Origin: Deltaproteobacteria bacterium
GTDB lineage: Bacteria; Myxococcota_A; UBA9042; PHBI01
Reading direction: 5' to 3'
DNA length: 64,000 nucleotides
NCBI GenBank assembly: GCA_020632715.1
Contig: JACKFA010000007.1
Location: 417,526 to 481,525 of the forward strand
Positions 55,708 through 64,000 of this stretch are shown one piece after another. Both the position numbers and the translations under genes were made by a program. The notes under the pieces were generated by a model. It was given only the letters and a program-made list of their open reading frames with translations. It searched no databases and was not told where the DNA came from. How positions within the stretch are numbered: the stretch's first letter is position 1; the number at the start of each line of letters is the position of its first letter.

Positions 55708-57961
55708 GCTGATGTTCCCGCCGCCGAGCGAGCGCTCGCAGGCCGCGCAGCTACCCCGCGAGGACGCCGAGCAGGACTCGCTCCTCGCGATGCTCCAGCA
55801 CTATCTGCAGATCCTCCTGCGCCGGAAGCTCATCGTCGCGCTCGTCATCGCGCTCGCGGTCGGCGCGGGCTGGCTCTGGCTCCAGCAGCAGGTGCCGATC
55901 TACCGCGCGAGCGTTCAGGTCATCATCGACAGCGACCCGCCGAAGGTCTTCTACAACGTGCGCGACGTGGTGGAGCTCGGGAGCCCGAAGGACTACCGCG
56001 GGCAGATCACCTACTTCGAGACGCAGTACCGCATCATCAAGAGCCTGCCGGTCGCCGAGATGGTGCTGAACCAGCTCGACCTCTGGCGGAGCGAGCACCT
56101 CCTCGGGCTCGACGCCAAAGACAACGAGATGACGCCGCAGCAGAAGCAGGAGGCCTTCGAGAAGGCGCACCTGCCGAGCGTCCTCGCGGGTCGGATCCAG
56201 GTGCGGCCCATCCCGAACTCGATGCTCGTGCAGATCGACTTCGAGGACTCGGACAAGACCTTCGCGACCGACGTCGTCAACGCCGTCGCGAAGGCCTACG
56301 AGCAGCAGAACCTGCTCTACAAGGAGAACATCGTCCGCGAGGCCATGAAGGACCTCGAGACGACCGTCGCGAGCCGGAAGGCCGAGCTCGAGGCCGCGGA
56401 GAACGGGCTCCTCGCGTTCGAGGCCGAGCACAACGTCGGCAGCATCGAGGCGAAGCAGAAGGCCATCAACGACCGCCTCGACCAGGTCAACATCGACCTC
56501 ACGCGCACGCGCTCGGAGCGGATCCGCGCCGAGGCGCTCGCGGCGACCGTCTCGAAGTACACGAGCGCGAGCGACCTCTTCAGCGTGCAGGCGCCGACGA
56601 TCATGGAGAACGACGTCATCCGCAACCTGAAGCAGCGGATCGTCACGGCCAAGGCGGAGCTCGCGTCGCTCGAGGCGCGCTACCTCGAGAAGCACCCCGA
56701 GGTCATCGCGAAGGAGAAGGAGCTCGCGACGCTCACGCAGATCGCGGGGCGCGAGATCAGGAACCTCGCGTCCTCCGCGCAGAAGCAGCTCGCGGAGCTC
56801 CGGCGCGTCGAGTCCGGGCTCACCGAGGAGCTCGCGGACGCGCAGGAGGACCAGCGCGAGATCAGCACCCTCGCGCTCTCCTACGGGCGCCTCGTCGACG
56901 ACGCGAACAAGCTCCGCGAGACCTACGGCCTCGTCGGGAAGCGCCTCGCCGAGACCAAGATGTCCTCGCAGTTCGAGGCGAACAACGTCCGCATCCTCGA
57001 GCCCGCCATCGAGCCGGGCGCGCCCGTGTCGCCGCGGCGCACGCTCGTCCTCGCGACCGCCTTCGTGCTCGGCCTCCTGCTCGCGTTCGGCACGGCGCTC
57101 GTCCTCGAGTACGCCGACGCCACCGTCAAGAACTGGCGCGACCTCGAGGAGCGCACCGGCTACAAGGTGCTCGGCGTCATCCCGATCATCGGCGGGCACG
57201 GCAAGAAGGGGGCCGCCGTGTCGGCCGCCGACCAGCGCGAGCGCGACCTCTACATCGTGCGCAACCCGGGGTCGACCGTGGCCGAGGCGAGCCGCACGCT
57301 GCGCACGAACCTGCTCTTCATGTCGTCGACCCGCGACGTGCGGTCGCTCCTCATCACCTCGGCGAACCCGTCCGAGGGCAAGAGCATGATGGCCGTGCAC
57401 ACGGCGACGTCGATGGCGTCGTCGGGCGGGCGCGTGCTGCTCGTCGAGGCCGACATGCGCCGCCCGCGGCTCGCGAACTCGCTCGGCGTGAACGGCGACG
57501 TCGGGCTCTCGACCTGCCTCGTGTCGAGCGACAGCGTGCGCAACCACGTCCAGAAGACCGAGGTCGAGAACCTCGACGTCATCGTGTGCGGGCCGGTGCC
57601 GCCGAACCCGAGCGAGCTCCTCCACACGCCGCGCTTCACGACCGTGCTGAACGAGATGAAGGCGCTCTACGACACCGTCATCTTCGACTCGCCGCCGCTC
57701 CTCCCGGTCGCCGACGCGCTCATCCTCGCGCAGGAGCTCGACGCCGCCCTCGTCGTCGTGCGCGCCGGCCAGACGAGCCGCCACGCGCTGCGTCACGCGC
57801 TGCGGCAGCTCGAGACCGTCGAGGGCAACATCCTCGGCACCGTGCTCAACTACCAGGCGCACAAGCGCTTCGGGTACGGCGGCTACGGCTACGGCTACGG
57901 CTACGGCTACGGCTACGGGCAGTACGCGCAGCAGCAGGAGGGCGGCGCCAGCGCGAGCTGA
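55700..57961 (+). CDS. Wzc-type polysaccharide co-polymerase and tyrosine autokinase
   Basis: The 753-residue protein fuses a Wzz chain-length domain and a BY-kinase. TM1 lies at about 40-62 and TM2 at about 446-470, with a coiled-coil periplasmic part between (EKHPEVIAKEKELATL, VESGLTEELADAQED). The kinase has Walker A ITSANPSEGKS (Lys561), the Walker A' VEADMRRPRLA and Walker B DTVIFDSPPLLPVADA. The C-terminus is a Tyr cluster in a Gly-Tyr repeat, GYGYGYGYGYGYGQY, as usual for autophosphorylation, though here it is unusually regular. It controls exopolysaccharide chain length and export. Eight bases of overlap with the glycosyltransferase and the 20 bases to the next gene support an operon. 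No partner phosphatase or Wza gene is in the window. Confidence 0.95.
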   Translation: MSELMFPPPSERSQAAQLPREDAEQDSLLAMLQHYLQILLRRKLIVALVIALAVGAGWLWLQQQVPIYRASVQVIIDSDPPKVFYNVRDVVELGSPKDYRGQITYFETQYRIIKSLPVAEMVLNQLDLWRSEHLLGLDAKDNEMTPQQKQEAFEKAHLPSVLAGRIQVRPIPNSMLVQIDFEDSDKTFATDVVNAVAKAYEQQNLLYKENIVREAMKDLETTVASRKAELEAAENGLLAFEAEHNVGSIEAKQKAINDRLDQVNIDLTRTRSERIRAEALAATVSKYTSASDLFSVQAPTIMENDVIRNLKQRIVTAKAELASLEARYLEKHPEVIAKEKELATLTQIAGREIRNLASSAQKQLAELRRVESGLTEELADAQEDQREISTLALSYGRLVDDANKLRETYGLVGKRLAETKMSSQFEANNVRILEPAIEPGAPVSPRRTLVLATAFVLGLLLAFGTALVLEYADATVKNWRDLEERTGYKVLGVIPIIGGHGKKGAAVSAADQRERDLYIVRNPGSTVAEASRTLRTNLLFMSSTRDVRSLLITSANPSEGKSMMAVHTATSMASSGGRVLLVEADMRRPRLANSLGVNGDVGLSTCLVSSDSVRNHVQKTEVENLDVIVCGPVPPNPSELLHTPRFTTVLNEMKALYDTVIFDSPPLLPVADALILAQELDAALVVVRAGQTSRHALRHALRQLETVEGNILGTVLNYQAHKRFGYGGYGYGYGYGYGYGQYAQQQEGGASAS
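57881..57918 (+). repeat. Hexanucleotide repeat encoding the Gly-Tyr tail of the tyrosine kinase
   Basis: GGCTAC is repeated about six times in tandem, imperfect only at the ends, encoding GYGYGYGYGYG. A six-base unit keeps the frame, so slippage would lengthen or shorten the Tyr cluster without breaking the gene. Confidence 0.85.
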
Positions 57962-57981
57962 GCGCCGCCGCGAGCCACCGC

Positions 57982-60582
57982 ATGAAGACGACAGCCACAT
58001 CGTCACTTCGCCTCGGCGAGCCCGGCGCGGCGCCGCTCTCGGCGGTGCTCGCGTGGGAGCACCTCACGGGCCCGGAGCTCGTGCTCGGCGCCGCGGTGGT
58101 GCTCGCGCCGCTCGCCATCGGCGGCGTCCACGTCGCGAGCCGCATCGCGCTCGCGGGGCTCTGCCTCGTCGCCTTCGCTTGGCGCGCGTGGCGCGTCCAC
58201 GCCGCGCACGCGCCGCTCCGCGTGGGGCTCCCGGGCCTCATCGCCGGCGTGGTGCTCCTCGCGGCGATGCTCCAGTGGCTGCCGCTCCCGGCGGGGCTCG
58301 TCGAGGCCATCGCGCCCGCGTCGGCCGAGGCGCGCCGGCTCGCGGCGGCGGCGGCCGGCGTGGAGATGCCGGGGTGGTTCCCGATCAGCGCCGACCCGGG
58401 CCTCACGGCGCTCGCGATCGTGAGCCTCCTCGGCTTCGGCGCCGCCGTGCTGACGGCGGCGAACCTGCGCCCGCACGCGGCGGTGCGCGCCCGGCTCATC
58501 GTGTACGTCGAGCTCGCGGGGCTCGCGACCCTCTTCGTGGGCCTCCTGCACTCGCTCCTCGGCCTGCACGGGCTCTACGGCTTCTACCGCGCCTCGATCC
58601 CGCTCGACGGCAGCTTCGTGACGACCTTCGTGAACCCGAACCACGCGGCCGCGCTCATGCTCATCGGCGCCGTCGTCGCCTTCGGGGAGTGGCTCAGCTC
58701 GGCGCGCGAGTCGCGCTGGCACCTGTTCGCGGGCGTCGTGCTGACGCTCGGCGTGGTCGCGTCGCTCTCGCGCGCCAACTCGCTCCTGCTCCTGGTGTCG
58801 CTCGCGATCCTCGGCGTCGGGCTCCGCTGGCAGGACGCCGACGCGCCCGCTCGCCGGCGCTACCTGCGGCTCATCGTCGGCGTCGCGTGCTGCGCGTTCG
58901 TCGCGGTCGTCATCATCGGCCCGCAGCGCTGGCTCGCCGAGTTCGCGTCGCTCGGCGACAAGCCCTTCGGCGTCGCGCAGAGCTGCTGGTCCGTCGGCGC
59001 CGACCTCGCGCGCCTCCACCTCGGCTTCGGCGTCGGCGCCGGCGCGTTCGAGGCCGTCGCGCCGACCGTCATGCCGGACTGGACCGTCGGGCTCGTCGCC
59101 TACGCGCACAACGGCGCGCTGCAGGTGCTGGCCGAGCTGGGGCTCGTCTTCGGCGTGCCGGTGCTCGTGCTCGTGCTCGCGGCCGTCGGGCGCTCCGCGG
59201 TCGCCGTGCGGAAGGACCTGGTCGCGTGGAGCGCCCTCGGCGCGCTCGTGGTGCTGCTCCTCCAGAACCTCGTCGACTTCAGCCTCTGGATGCCGGGCGT
59301 CGGGCTCCCGGCCGCGGTGCTCGTCGGCGTCGTCATCGTGAGCTCGCCGGTGCGGAAGCGGCGCAGCGTGCGCGTCTCGTGGCCGACGCTCGCGAGCGCG
59401 GCGCTGGCCGGGCTCTTCGTGGTGGCCTCGCTGCACGCGTGGGCCGAGCGCGCCGACGCCTGGCAGGGCGACGCCCGCGCGGCGCTCGACGACGACAAGC
59501 CAGGCCGCGTCGCGCTCGGCGACATGCTGCTCGCCCACCCGACGGACCACTACGCGTTCCAGCTCGGGGCCATCCTGGCGGGGCGGCTCGGCAACGGCGA
59601 GGCGGCGTCGCGGCTCCTCGTGCGCGCGCAGGCGCTCGCGCCGGCCGAGCCGCGGATCCTCGCCGAGCGCGTGAACGAGCTCGCGAAGCGCCGCGGCGAC
59701 CTCGAGTCGACCTGGGCGGGGCTCGAGGAGCTCGCCGGCAAGGGCTGGCAGAGCCTCGACGCCGCCATCGCCATCGCGCTCGACCAGGGCGACGACACGC
59801 GCCTCTCCGAGCGCCTCTTCGGGCTGTCGCCCGAGGTCGCGCGCCGCGGCGTCACCTTCCTCGCGTCGCGCGGCCACGTCGCCGCGGCCGACTCGCTCCG
59901 CGAGTGGGCCATCAGCCGCTTCCCGGACTCGCTCGCGCTCTACGAGGACCTCGGGCGCCGTTGGCGTGAGCTGCCGGACCACCTCGAGCGCCTCGACGAG
60001 CTCGCGACCTGGGTCCTCGCGCGGTCGACCGAGGACGGGCGCGGCGCCGACTGGGCCGCCGTGGCCTACGCGATCCAGGGCTCCGCGCTGTCCCGCCGCG
60101 GCGACCACCGGCGCGCCTGGCACATGTTCGTCGAGGCGGCGGACCTCGACCCGACGCGGGAGGTCCTCAACCTGCTCGACGCCGGGCGCGAGGCCCTCGC
60201 CATGCGCGAGTACGACTGGCTCGACGACGCGCTGAAGCGGCTCTCGCGGCTCGACATCCCGGACGCGTCGGTCCGCGCGGACTACCACCAGCTCCGGAGC
60301 GAGCTCGCCGCGGCGCGCGAGGACCTGCGCGGCGCCGTGAAGGAGATGCAGAGCGCGATCCGTTACCGCCCCGACCTCATCGGGTACCACCAGCGGCTGC
60401 GCGAGCTCTTCCTGCTGTCGCGGGACGAGGTCTCGGCGGCGCGCACGGCCGAGCGGATCGACGCGCTCGTCGCGGCCCGCGACGCGACGCGCGGGCGCGA
60501 GCTGCCGAAGAAGGCCGTGCCGAGCCCGCCGCCCGGGGACGTGCTGCACCGCGACGACGTGAGCTCGCCCGCGGCGCCATGA
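57982..60582 (+). CDS. Wzy/O-antigen-ligase-like membrane protein with a C-terminal TPR domain
   Basis: The ATG at 57982 gives 866 residues. The first ~480 contain about 11-12 transmembrane helices. A ligase/polymerase signature is seen in FVTTFVNPNHAAALMLIG, LGVVASLSRANSLLLLVSLAIL, the Arg-rich loop RRRYLRLIVGV and YAHNGALQVLAELGLV, matching the Wzy_C (PF04932) pattern. From about residue 490 the protein is soluble, with TPR-like helical pairs (RAALDDDKPGRVALGDML, AASRLLVRAQALAPAEPRIL, HRRAWHMFVEAADLDP, DLRGAVKEMQSAIRYRPDL). It should polymerise or transfer polysaccharide units at the periplasmic face. The TPR part may bind partners. It is the last gene of the operon; the convergent nucleotidyltransferase gene ends 19 bases away. 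Confidence 0.88.
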   Translation: MKTTATSSLRLGEPGAAPLSAVLAWEHLTGPELVLGAAVVLAPLAIGGVHVASRIALAGLCLVAFAWRAWRVHAAHAPLRVGLPGLIAGVVLLAAMLQWLPLPAGLVEAIAPASAEARRLAAAAAGVEMPGWFPISADPGLTALAIVSLLGFGAAVLTAANLRPHAAVRARLIVYVELAGLATLFVGLLHSLLGLHGLYGFYRASIPLDGSFVTTFVNPNHAAALMLIGAVVAFGEWLSSARESRWHLFAGVVLTLGVVASLSRANSLLLLVSLAILGVGLRWQDADAPARRRYLRLIVGVACCAFVAVVIIGPQRWLAEFASLGDKPFGVAQSCWSVGADLARLHLGFGVGAGAFEAVAPTVMPDWTVGLVAYAHNGALQVLAELGLVFGVPVLVLVLAAVGRSAVAVRKDLVAWSALGALVVLLLQNLVDFSLWMPGVGLPAAVLVGVVIVSSPVRKRRSVRVSWPTLASAALAGLFVVASLHAWAERADAWQGDARAALDDDKPGRVALGDMLLAHPTDHYAFQLGAILAGRLGNGEAASRLLVRAQALAPAEPRILAERVNELAKRRGDLESTWAGLEELAGKGWQSLDAAIAIALDQGDDTRLSERLFGLSPEVARRGVTFLASRGHVAAADSLREWAISRFPDSLALYEDLGRRWRELPDHLERLDELATWVLARSTEDGRGADWAAVAYAIQGSALSRRGDHRRAWHMFVEAADLDPTREVLNLLDAGREALAMREYDWLDDALKRLSRLDIPDASVRADYHQLRSELAAAREDLRGAVKEMQSAIRYRPDLIGYHQRLRELFLLSRDEVSAARTAERIDALVAARDATRGRELPKKAVPSPPPGDVLHRDDVSSPAAP

Positions 60583-60601
60583 CGCGCTGCGTCATGATGC
60601 G

Positions 60602-61696
60602 TCATGCGCCCGCGCGCCGCGCGATCATCCCGCGCAGGTAGGCGGCGCGCGCCGACGCGCCCTCGATGGCGAGCAGCGCGGAGGCCCCGACCGCGGCGCG
60701 GCGCGAGACCGGCTGCCGCAGCGGATCGGCCCCGGTGCCGCTCAGGAGCCGGGTGAGCGCCGCGCGATGCGCCGCGGGGGGCGTGCTGCCGGGCCCGAGC
60801 GCGCTCGGGTCGGGGCCGCCGAACCAGCGCGAGACGACGTGGAGGCACGCCCAGAGCGACGGCCCCGCGCGCCACGCGCGGGCGCGGCGCGCGGCCAGCG
60901 CGAGGTCCACCCGCGGGTCGCGCGCGAGGTAGAGGAGATCGACCCAGGCCTTCAGCGGCTCCTGGAAGCCGCTCCGCGCCATGTGGAGCGCGACGTGGAG
61001 CAGCGTGTCCTCGGGCGACGTGATGGCGAGCGGGGCGCGGCCGGTGACGCGGCGGGCGAGGATCCCGTCGAGGTCGACGACGTAGCCGCGCTCGGGGAAG
61101 AGGCGCTGGTGGAGGTCGCAGCAGATCGGCCCGACCGGGAGCTCGAGCACCATCGGCCACGCCCGCACCGCGAGCGGGCCCTTGAGCTCCTCCCCGGGCT
61201 CGGGGTCGGCGCGCCAGCCGTCGGCCTCGAGGGCCGCGACGCTCGCGAGGAGCTCCTCGCGGGCGACGAGGACGTCGATGTCGCGGCGCGCGCGGCGCCA
61301 CGGCGGGTCGTAGAGGGTCGGCGCCGTCACCGCGCCCTTGAGCAGCACGACGCGCTCGACGCCGGCGCGCGACAGGGCGCGGGCGGCGCGGTCGAGGGCG
61401 AGCTCGAGGCTCATGTCGACGAGCACCTGGCGGCGCACCGACTGGGCGAGGCGCGGCCGCAGGGCCTCGTGGTCGGCGACGACCCCGACCACCTCGCCGA
61501 TGTGCGCGGCGTCGGCGACGGCGTCCCAGTCGACGCCGGGGCGCGCGGGGCGGCCGGCGATGACGTCGTGGAGGTCGGCCCAGCGGCGGTCGAAGCGCGG
61601 GCTCCGGCTCCCGGCGAGCGCGAGGAGCTCGCGCCAGAGCGGCGCGTCGGTGACGCCGGGGGTCTCGCGGGGCGGGGGCGGCATGGGCGTCGCCAT
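60602..61696 (-). CDS. Nucleotidyltransferase-like protein (PF14907 type)
   Basis: Starting from 61696 (or ATG 61684) the protein has 364 or 360 residues. After a Pro-rich start it is helical, then shows the nucleotidyltransferase core: VERVVLLKGAVTAPTLYDPP, then RRARRDIDVLVAREEL with the paired Asp of DIDVLV, and later CCDLHQRLFPER. TSPEDTLLHVALHMARSGF and KAWVDLLYLARDP complete the pattern. The family is often encoded near polysaccharide or peptide-modification clusters, and its substrate is not known. It is convergent with the Wzy-like gene and divergent from the propeller lipoprotein gene (106 bases between starts). Confidence 0.88.
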   Translation of the reverse strand: MATPMPPPPRETPGVTDAPLWRELLALAGSRSPRFDRRWADLHDVIAGRPARPGVDWDAVADAAHIGEVVGVVADHEALRPRLAQSVRRQVLVDMSLELALDRAARALSRAGVERVVLLKGAVTAPTLYDPPWRRARRDIDVLVAREELLASVAALEADGWRADPEPGEELKGPLAVRAWPMVLELPVGPICCDLHQRLFPERGYVVDLDGILARRVTGRAPLAITSPEDTLLHVALHMARSGFQEPLKAWVDLLYLARDPRVDLALAARRARAWRAGPSLWACLHVVSRWFGGPDPSALGPGSTPPAAHRAALTRLLSGTGADPLRQPVSRRAAVGASALLAIEGASARAAYLRGMIARRAGA

Positions 61697-61802
61697 CGTG
61701 GCGGCGTTCGGCGGCGAGGGCAAGGACGCCGTCGCGCGGGCGGTAGTGAACCGCGGACCCTGGACTGCTATGATGGCCTCCCTGCCCGGAGGATGCCCGA
61801 CC

Positions 61803-63968
61803 ATGCGAAGCTCCCTCGTCGCGCTGGCGTGCGCCTGTGCCGCGTTCCTCCACACCGCCTGCGGCGGGTGCGGCGACGACGGCGGCGCGGAGGCCGACGT
61901 CGCGGACGACACCGCGGTCGCGGACACCGTCGACGGGATCGTCCTCGACACGTTCGTCGCCCCCGACACGCCGAAGCCGGCGGACGTCGACGACGTCGCG
62001 GAGGACACCGTCCCGCCGGACGTCGGCGAGGACACGCTGATCGCCGACACGGCGCCCGAGGACACGGCGGACACGGCGGAGGTCTTCGTGCCGCCGCCCT
62101 GCCCGTGGGATCTCTACGGCGAGGGGCTCAACGGCGGGCGCGTCGCGTGGGTCGGGTACGACGGGCGCGCGCAGCCGGCGCTCTACGCGACCACAGGGCC
62201 GCTCCTCTTCCGGAGCGCGGACGACGGCGCGAGCTGGCAGCGCTGGGCGGAGAGCGTGACGCCGCTCCAGAAGCTCGCGTTCGTGCCGGACGATCCGAAG
62301 CAGATCCTCGCCATCTCCGGCAGCGGCCTCCTCGAGTCGCGCGACGGCGGGCTCACGTTCGCGTCGAAGGCGCTGTCGGGCTTCGGCCTGACCGACGTCC
62401 TCGTCCACCCGGCGGCGCCGCGACGGGTGTTCGCCGGGACGCTCGCGGCCGGGATCTTCCGCTCGGTCGACGGCGGCGACGCGTGGAGCGCGGCGAACGT
62501 CGGCGTGCCGCTCTCGCTGACGAAGGCGCTGGCGGGCTCGTCGGGGGACGCGGGCGTCGTGGTGGCCGCCATCGAGATGTTGAACGAGAGCCTCGGCGCG
62601 GCCAACGTCGGCGCGCTCCTGCGCACGACGGATGGCGGCGCGCACTGGGCGACGGTGCTCGACGGGATCACCTGGGGCATGGACGTGACGTTCTGCGACG
62701 CGACGACCGCGTACGCGGCGGTGCGGCGCGGCCTCGCGAAGAGCGAGGACGCCGGCGCGACGTGGACCATCGTGCCGGGCTTCGGCGTGATGGACGTCTC
62801 GGACATCGCGGTCAGCGCCGACTGCCAGCGGATCTACGCGTCCGTCTACGCGGTCGGGCTCTTCCGCTCCGAGGACGGCGGCGACACCGCGGTCGGGCCG
62901 CTGCTCGACGGCTTCGCGATCGAGCCGCAGCGCTTCAACGCGGACGCGATCGCCATCGACCCGGCGGACTCCGACCACGTCTTCGTCGCGAACTACGGCG
63001 GGCTCTACGAGACGGGCGACGCCGGCGAGAGCTGGGCGCTGACGTCCGTCGGCCAGGGCATCGACGCCACGCAGCTTGCGGCGTCCGCAGAGAGCGGTAC
63101 GGTCTGGCTCGGGTCCTGGGGCTCAGGCGTGTGGCGGCGCGGCGCGCAGGACGATGGGTGGTCTCGCGTGCCACCGAGCGTGTTGCCTCGCGACTTCATC
63201 TTCTCGATCTGGGCCGATCCGGTCGACGAAGATGAGATCTTCGTGGGCACGATCCCTGATCTTTGGCGGTCGCGCGACGGTGGGGACCACTTCGAGGTCA
63301 TGGAGATTCGAGGGAACGTGCTTGGGGTAGCGCGCCTCGATGACGGACGGGTGCTCGCGGTCACGCAAACACAGGGGATCCAGAGGCTTGAGGAGCCCGA
63401 AGGCGCCTTCGTGAAGGTGAATGCTGGCCTCGAACCGTGGCCGACGGCCGTCGGCGACGTGATCGATACGCGCTCCATCATCACTCTAGGTGAGGGGCTT
63501 GTGCTCGTCGGTACCAATGGCCGCGGCATCGTTCGCAGCACCAACGGGGGAGACACGTGGGAGGCCACGTCGGGCGTCGGGCTCACGAACGCGTACGTTC
63601 CGAGAATCGTGCGCTCGGCCGTGCGGGATGATGCACCGATCTACGCGCTCGCCGCCACGATCGGCATTTATCGGAGCGATGATCTCGGGCAGACCTGGGT
63701 TCTCGGTTCCACAGGGTTCGAGTCTCTCGCTCTGAATGGGCTCGTGGCGGACCCGGGGAGTGACGCGATATTCGTGTCGACTCCAAACGATGGCATCTAT
63801 CGCAGCACGGACGGTGCCACGTGGAGTCCCTTTGACCGCTACTGCTTCCCAATGCCAGGGGCAGGACCGATGGCCGTGGTGGATGACGGCGTGCATCGGT
63901 CGCTAGTCGCTGGCGGCAACGCGAGTCTGAGCGCCACGCACCGACTCGGACCTTCGACTCACGAATGA
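61803..63968 (+). CDS. BNR/sortilin-like beta-propeller lipoprotein; last third compositionally different
   Basis: The ATG at 61803, with GGAGG at 61788-61792, gives 721 residues; two upstream in-frame ATGs at 61770 and 61773 are less likely. The lipoprotein signal ends in FLHTAC (Cys20) and is followed by an Asp/Thr-rich linker of about 75 residues (ADVADDTAVADTVDG). The rest is a propeller with repeated Asp-box motifs SxDxGxxW: FRSADDGASWQRW, ESRDGGLTFAS, FRSVDGGDAWSA, RTTDGGAHWAT, RSEDGGDTAV, RSTNGGDTWEAT, RSDDLGQTWVL, RSTDGATWSP. It should be anchored at the cell surface or periplasm. Up to about 63070 wobble bases are almost all G/C; after that A/T-ending codons (GAA, GAT, ACT, CTA, AAT) are frequent, suggesting a mosaic origin. 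Confidence 0.85.
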   Translation: MRSSLVALACACAAFLHTACGGCGDDGGAEADVADDTAVADTVDGIVLDTFVAPDTPKPADVDDVAEDTVPPDVGEDTLIADTAPEDTADTAEVFVPPPCPWDLYGEGLNGGRVAWVGYDGRAQPALYATTGPLLFRSADDGASWQRWAESVTPLQKLAFVPDDPKQILAISGSGLLESRDGGLTFASKALSGFGLTDVLVHPAAPRRVFAGTLAAGIFRSVDGGDAWSAANVGVPLSLTKALAGSSGDAGVVVAAIEMLNESLGAANVGALLRTTDGGAHWATVLDGITWGMDVTFCDATTAYAAVRRGLAKSEDAGATWTIVPGFGVMDVSDIAVSADCQRIYASVYAVGLFRSEDGGDTAVGPLLDGFAIEPQRFNADAIAIDPADSDHVFVANYGGLYETGDAGESWALTSVGQGIDATQLAASAESGTVWLGSWGSGVWRRGAQDDGWSRVPPSVLPRDFIFSIWADPVDEDEIFVGTIPDLWRSRDGGDHFEVMEIRGNVLGVARLDDGRVLAVTQTQGIQRLEEPEGAFVKVNAGLEPWPTAVGDVIDTRSIITLGEGLVLVGTNGRGIVRSTNGGDTWEATSGVGLTNAYVPRIVRSAVRDDAPIYALAATIGIYRSDDLGQTWVLGSTGFESLALNGLVADPGSDAIFVSTPNDGIYRSTDGATWSPFDRYCFPMPGAGPMAVVDDGVHRSLVAGGNASLSATHRLGPSTHE

Positions 63969-64000
63969 CCATCTGCCTTTGATCGGGCTTCCTCGATGGA

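Noticed and set aside
1..64000. tRNA, rRNA, riboswitch, plasmid or phage genes
   Set aside because: No cloverleaf, conserved rRNA segment, riboswitch core, integrase, capsid or replication gene was recognised on either strand, though weak or short RNA genes cannot be excluded by eye.

Overview
The window is 64 kb of very GC-rich chromosomal DNA (roughly 70% or more by eye) with nearly every wobble position G or C. It looks like a Myxococcota or other deltaproteobacterial-type Gram-negative. The support is a MYXO-CTERM-like C-terminal sorting tail on a 5,371-residue secreted protein, MopE-type and thrombospondin type 3 repeats, many lipoproteins with acidic Asp/Thr-rich linkers, and HDOD-GGDEF and CheA-like signalling proteins. 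No rRNA, tRNA, CRISPR array, transposase or phage gene was seen.

Layout. 1-1.6 kb (minus): a truncated membrane protein and a tandem-receiver protein that appears broken by two frameshifts in its Ala/Pro linker. 1.9-9.6 kb (plus): a lipoprotein with six MAM-like repeats, a lipoprotein with a possible glycosidase-like barrel and an HDOD-GGDEF regulator, all overlapping. 9.6-13.6 kb (minus): a propeller protein, glycogen synthase (glgA) and a Cys-rich lipoprotein. 13.7-19.0 kb (plus): a FadL-type porin, then a small c-type cytochrome, a di-heme peroxidase lipoprotein and a membrane CheA-like kinase in one tight unit. 19.1-20.8 kb (minus): an EF-hand protein overlapping an amidohydrolase, divergent from phhA (phenylalanine 4-hydroxylase). 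21.9-25.8 kb: small accessory genes (lipoprotein, DUF1801, winged-helix-like, GNAT, DUF2325-like). 25.9-26.2 kb: a nested palindromic repeat with 100-bp period.

26.2-36.1 kb: two overlapping unknown genes on minus, then on plus a lipidated TamA/TamL-like barrel coupled to a TamB-like protein, a cyclic-nucleotide-binding protein and a small outer-membrane protein. 36.3-52.4 kb: one giant exported protein of DUF11 repeats, a HAF-like middle, 14 MopE-like motifs, Ig-like, HYR and TSP3 repeats and a MYXO-CTERM-like tail. 52.4-52.8 kb: non-coding GC-rich and palindromic repeats. 52.8-60.6 kb (plus): an exopolysaccharide operon with a WecA-type sugar-phosphate transferase, a WbuB-like glycosyltransferase, a Wzc-type tyrosine kinase and a Wzy/O-antigen-ligase-TPR protein. 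A nucleotidyltransferase-like gene converges on it. 61.8-64.0 kb: a photosynthesis/BNR-type propeller lipoprotein whose last third has clearly different codon use.

The common theme is the cell envelope: surface display, outer-membrane assembly, polysaccharide synthesis and redox or second-messenger sensing. The strongest leads are the DAHL-like/PAS/HPt/CheA-ATPase kinase tied to cytochromes, the giant mosaic protein, the lipidated TamA with a displaced start, the 100-bp palindrome array and the mosaic propeller gene at the right edge.
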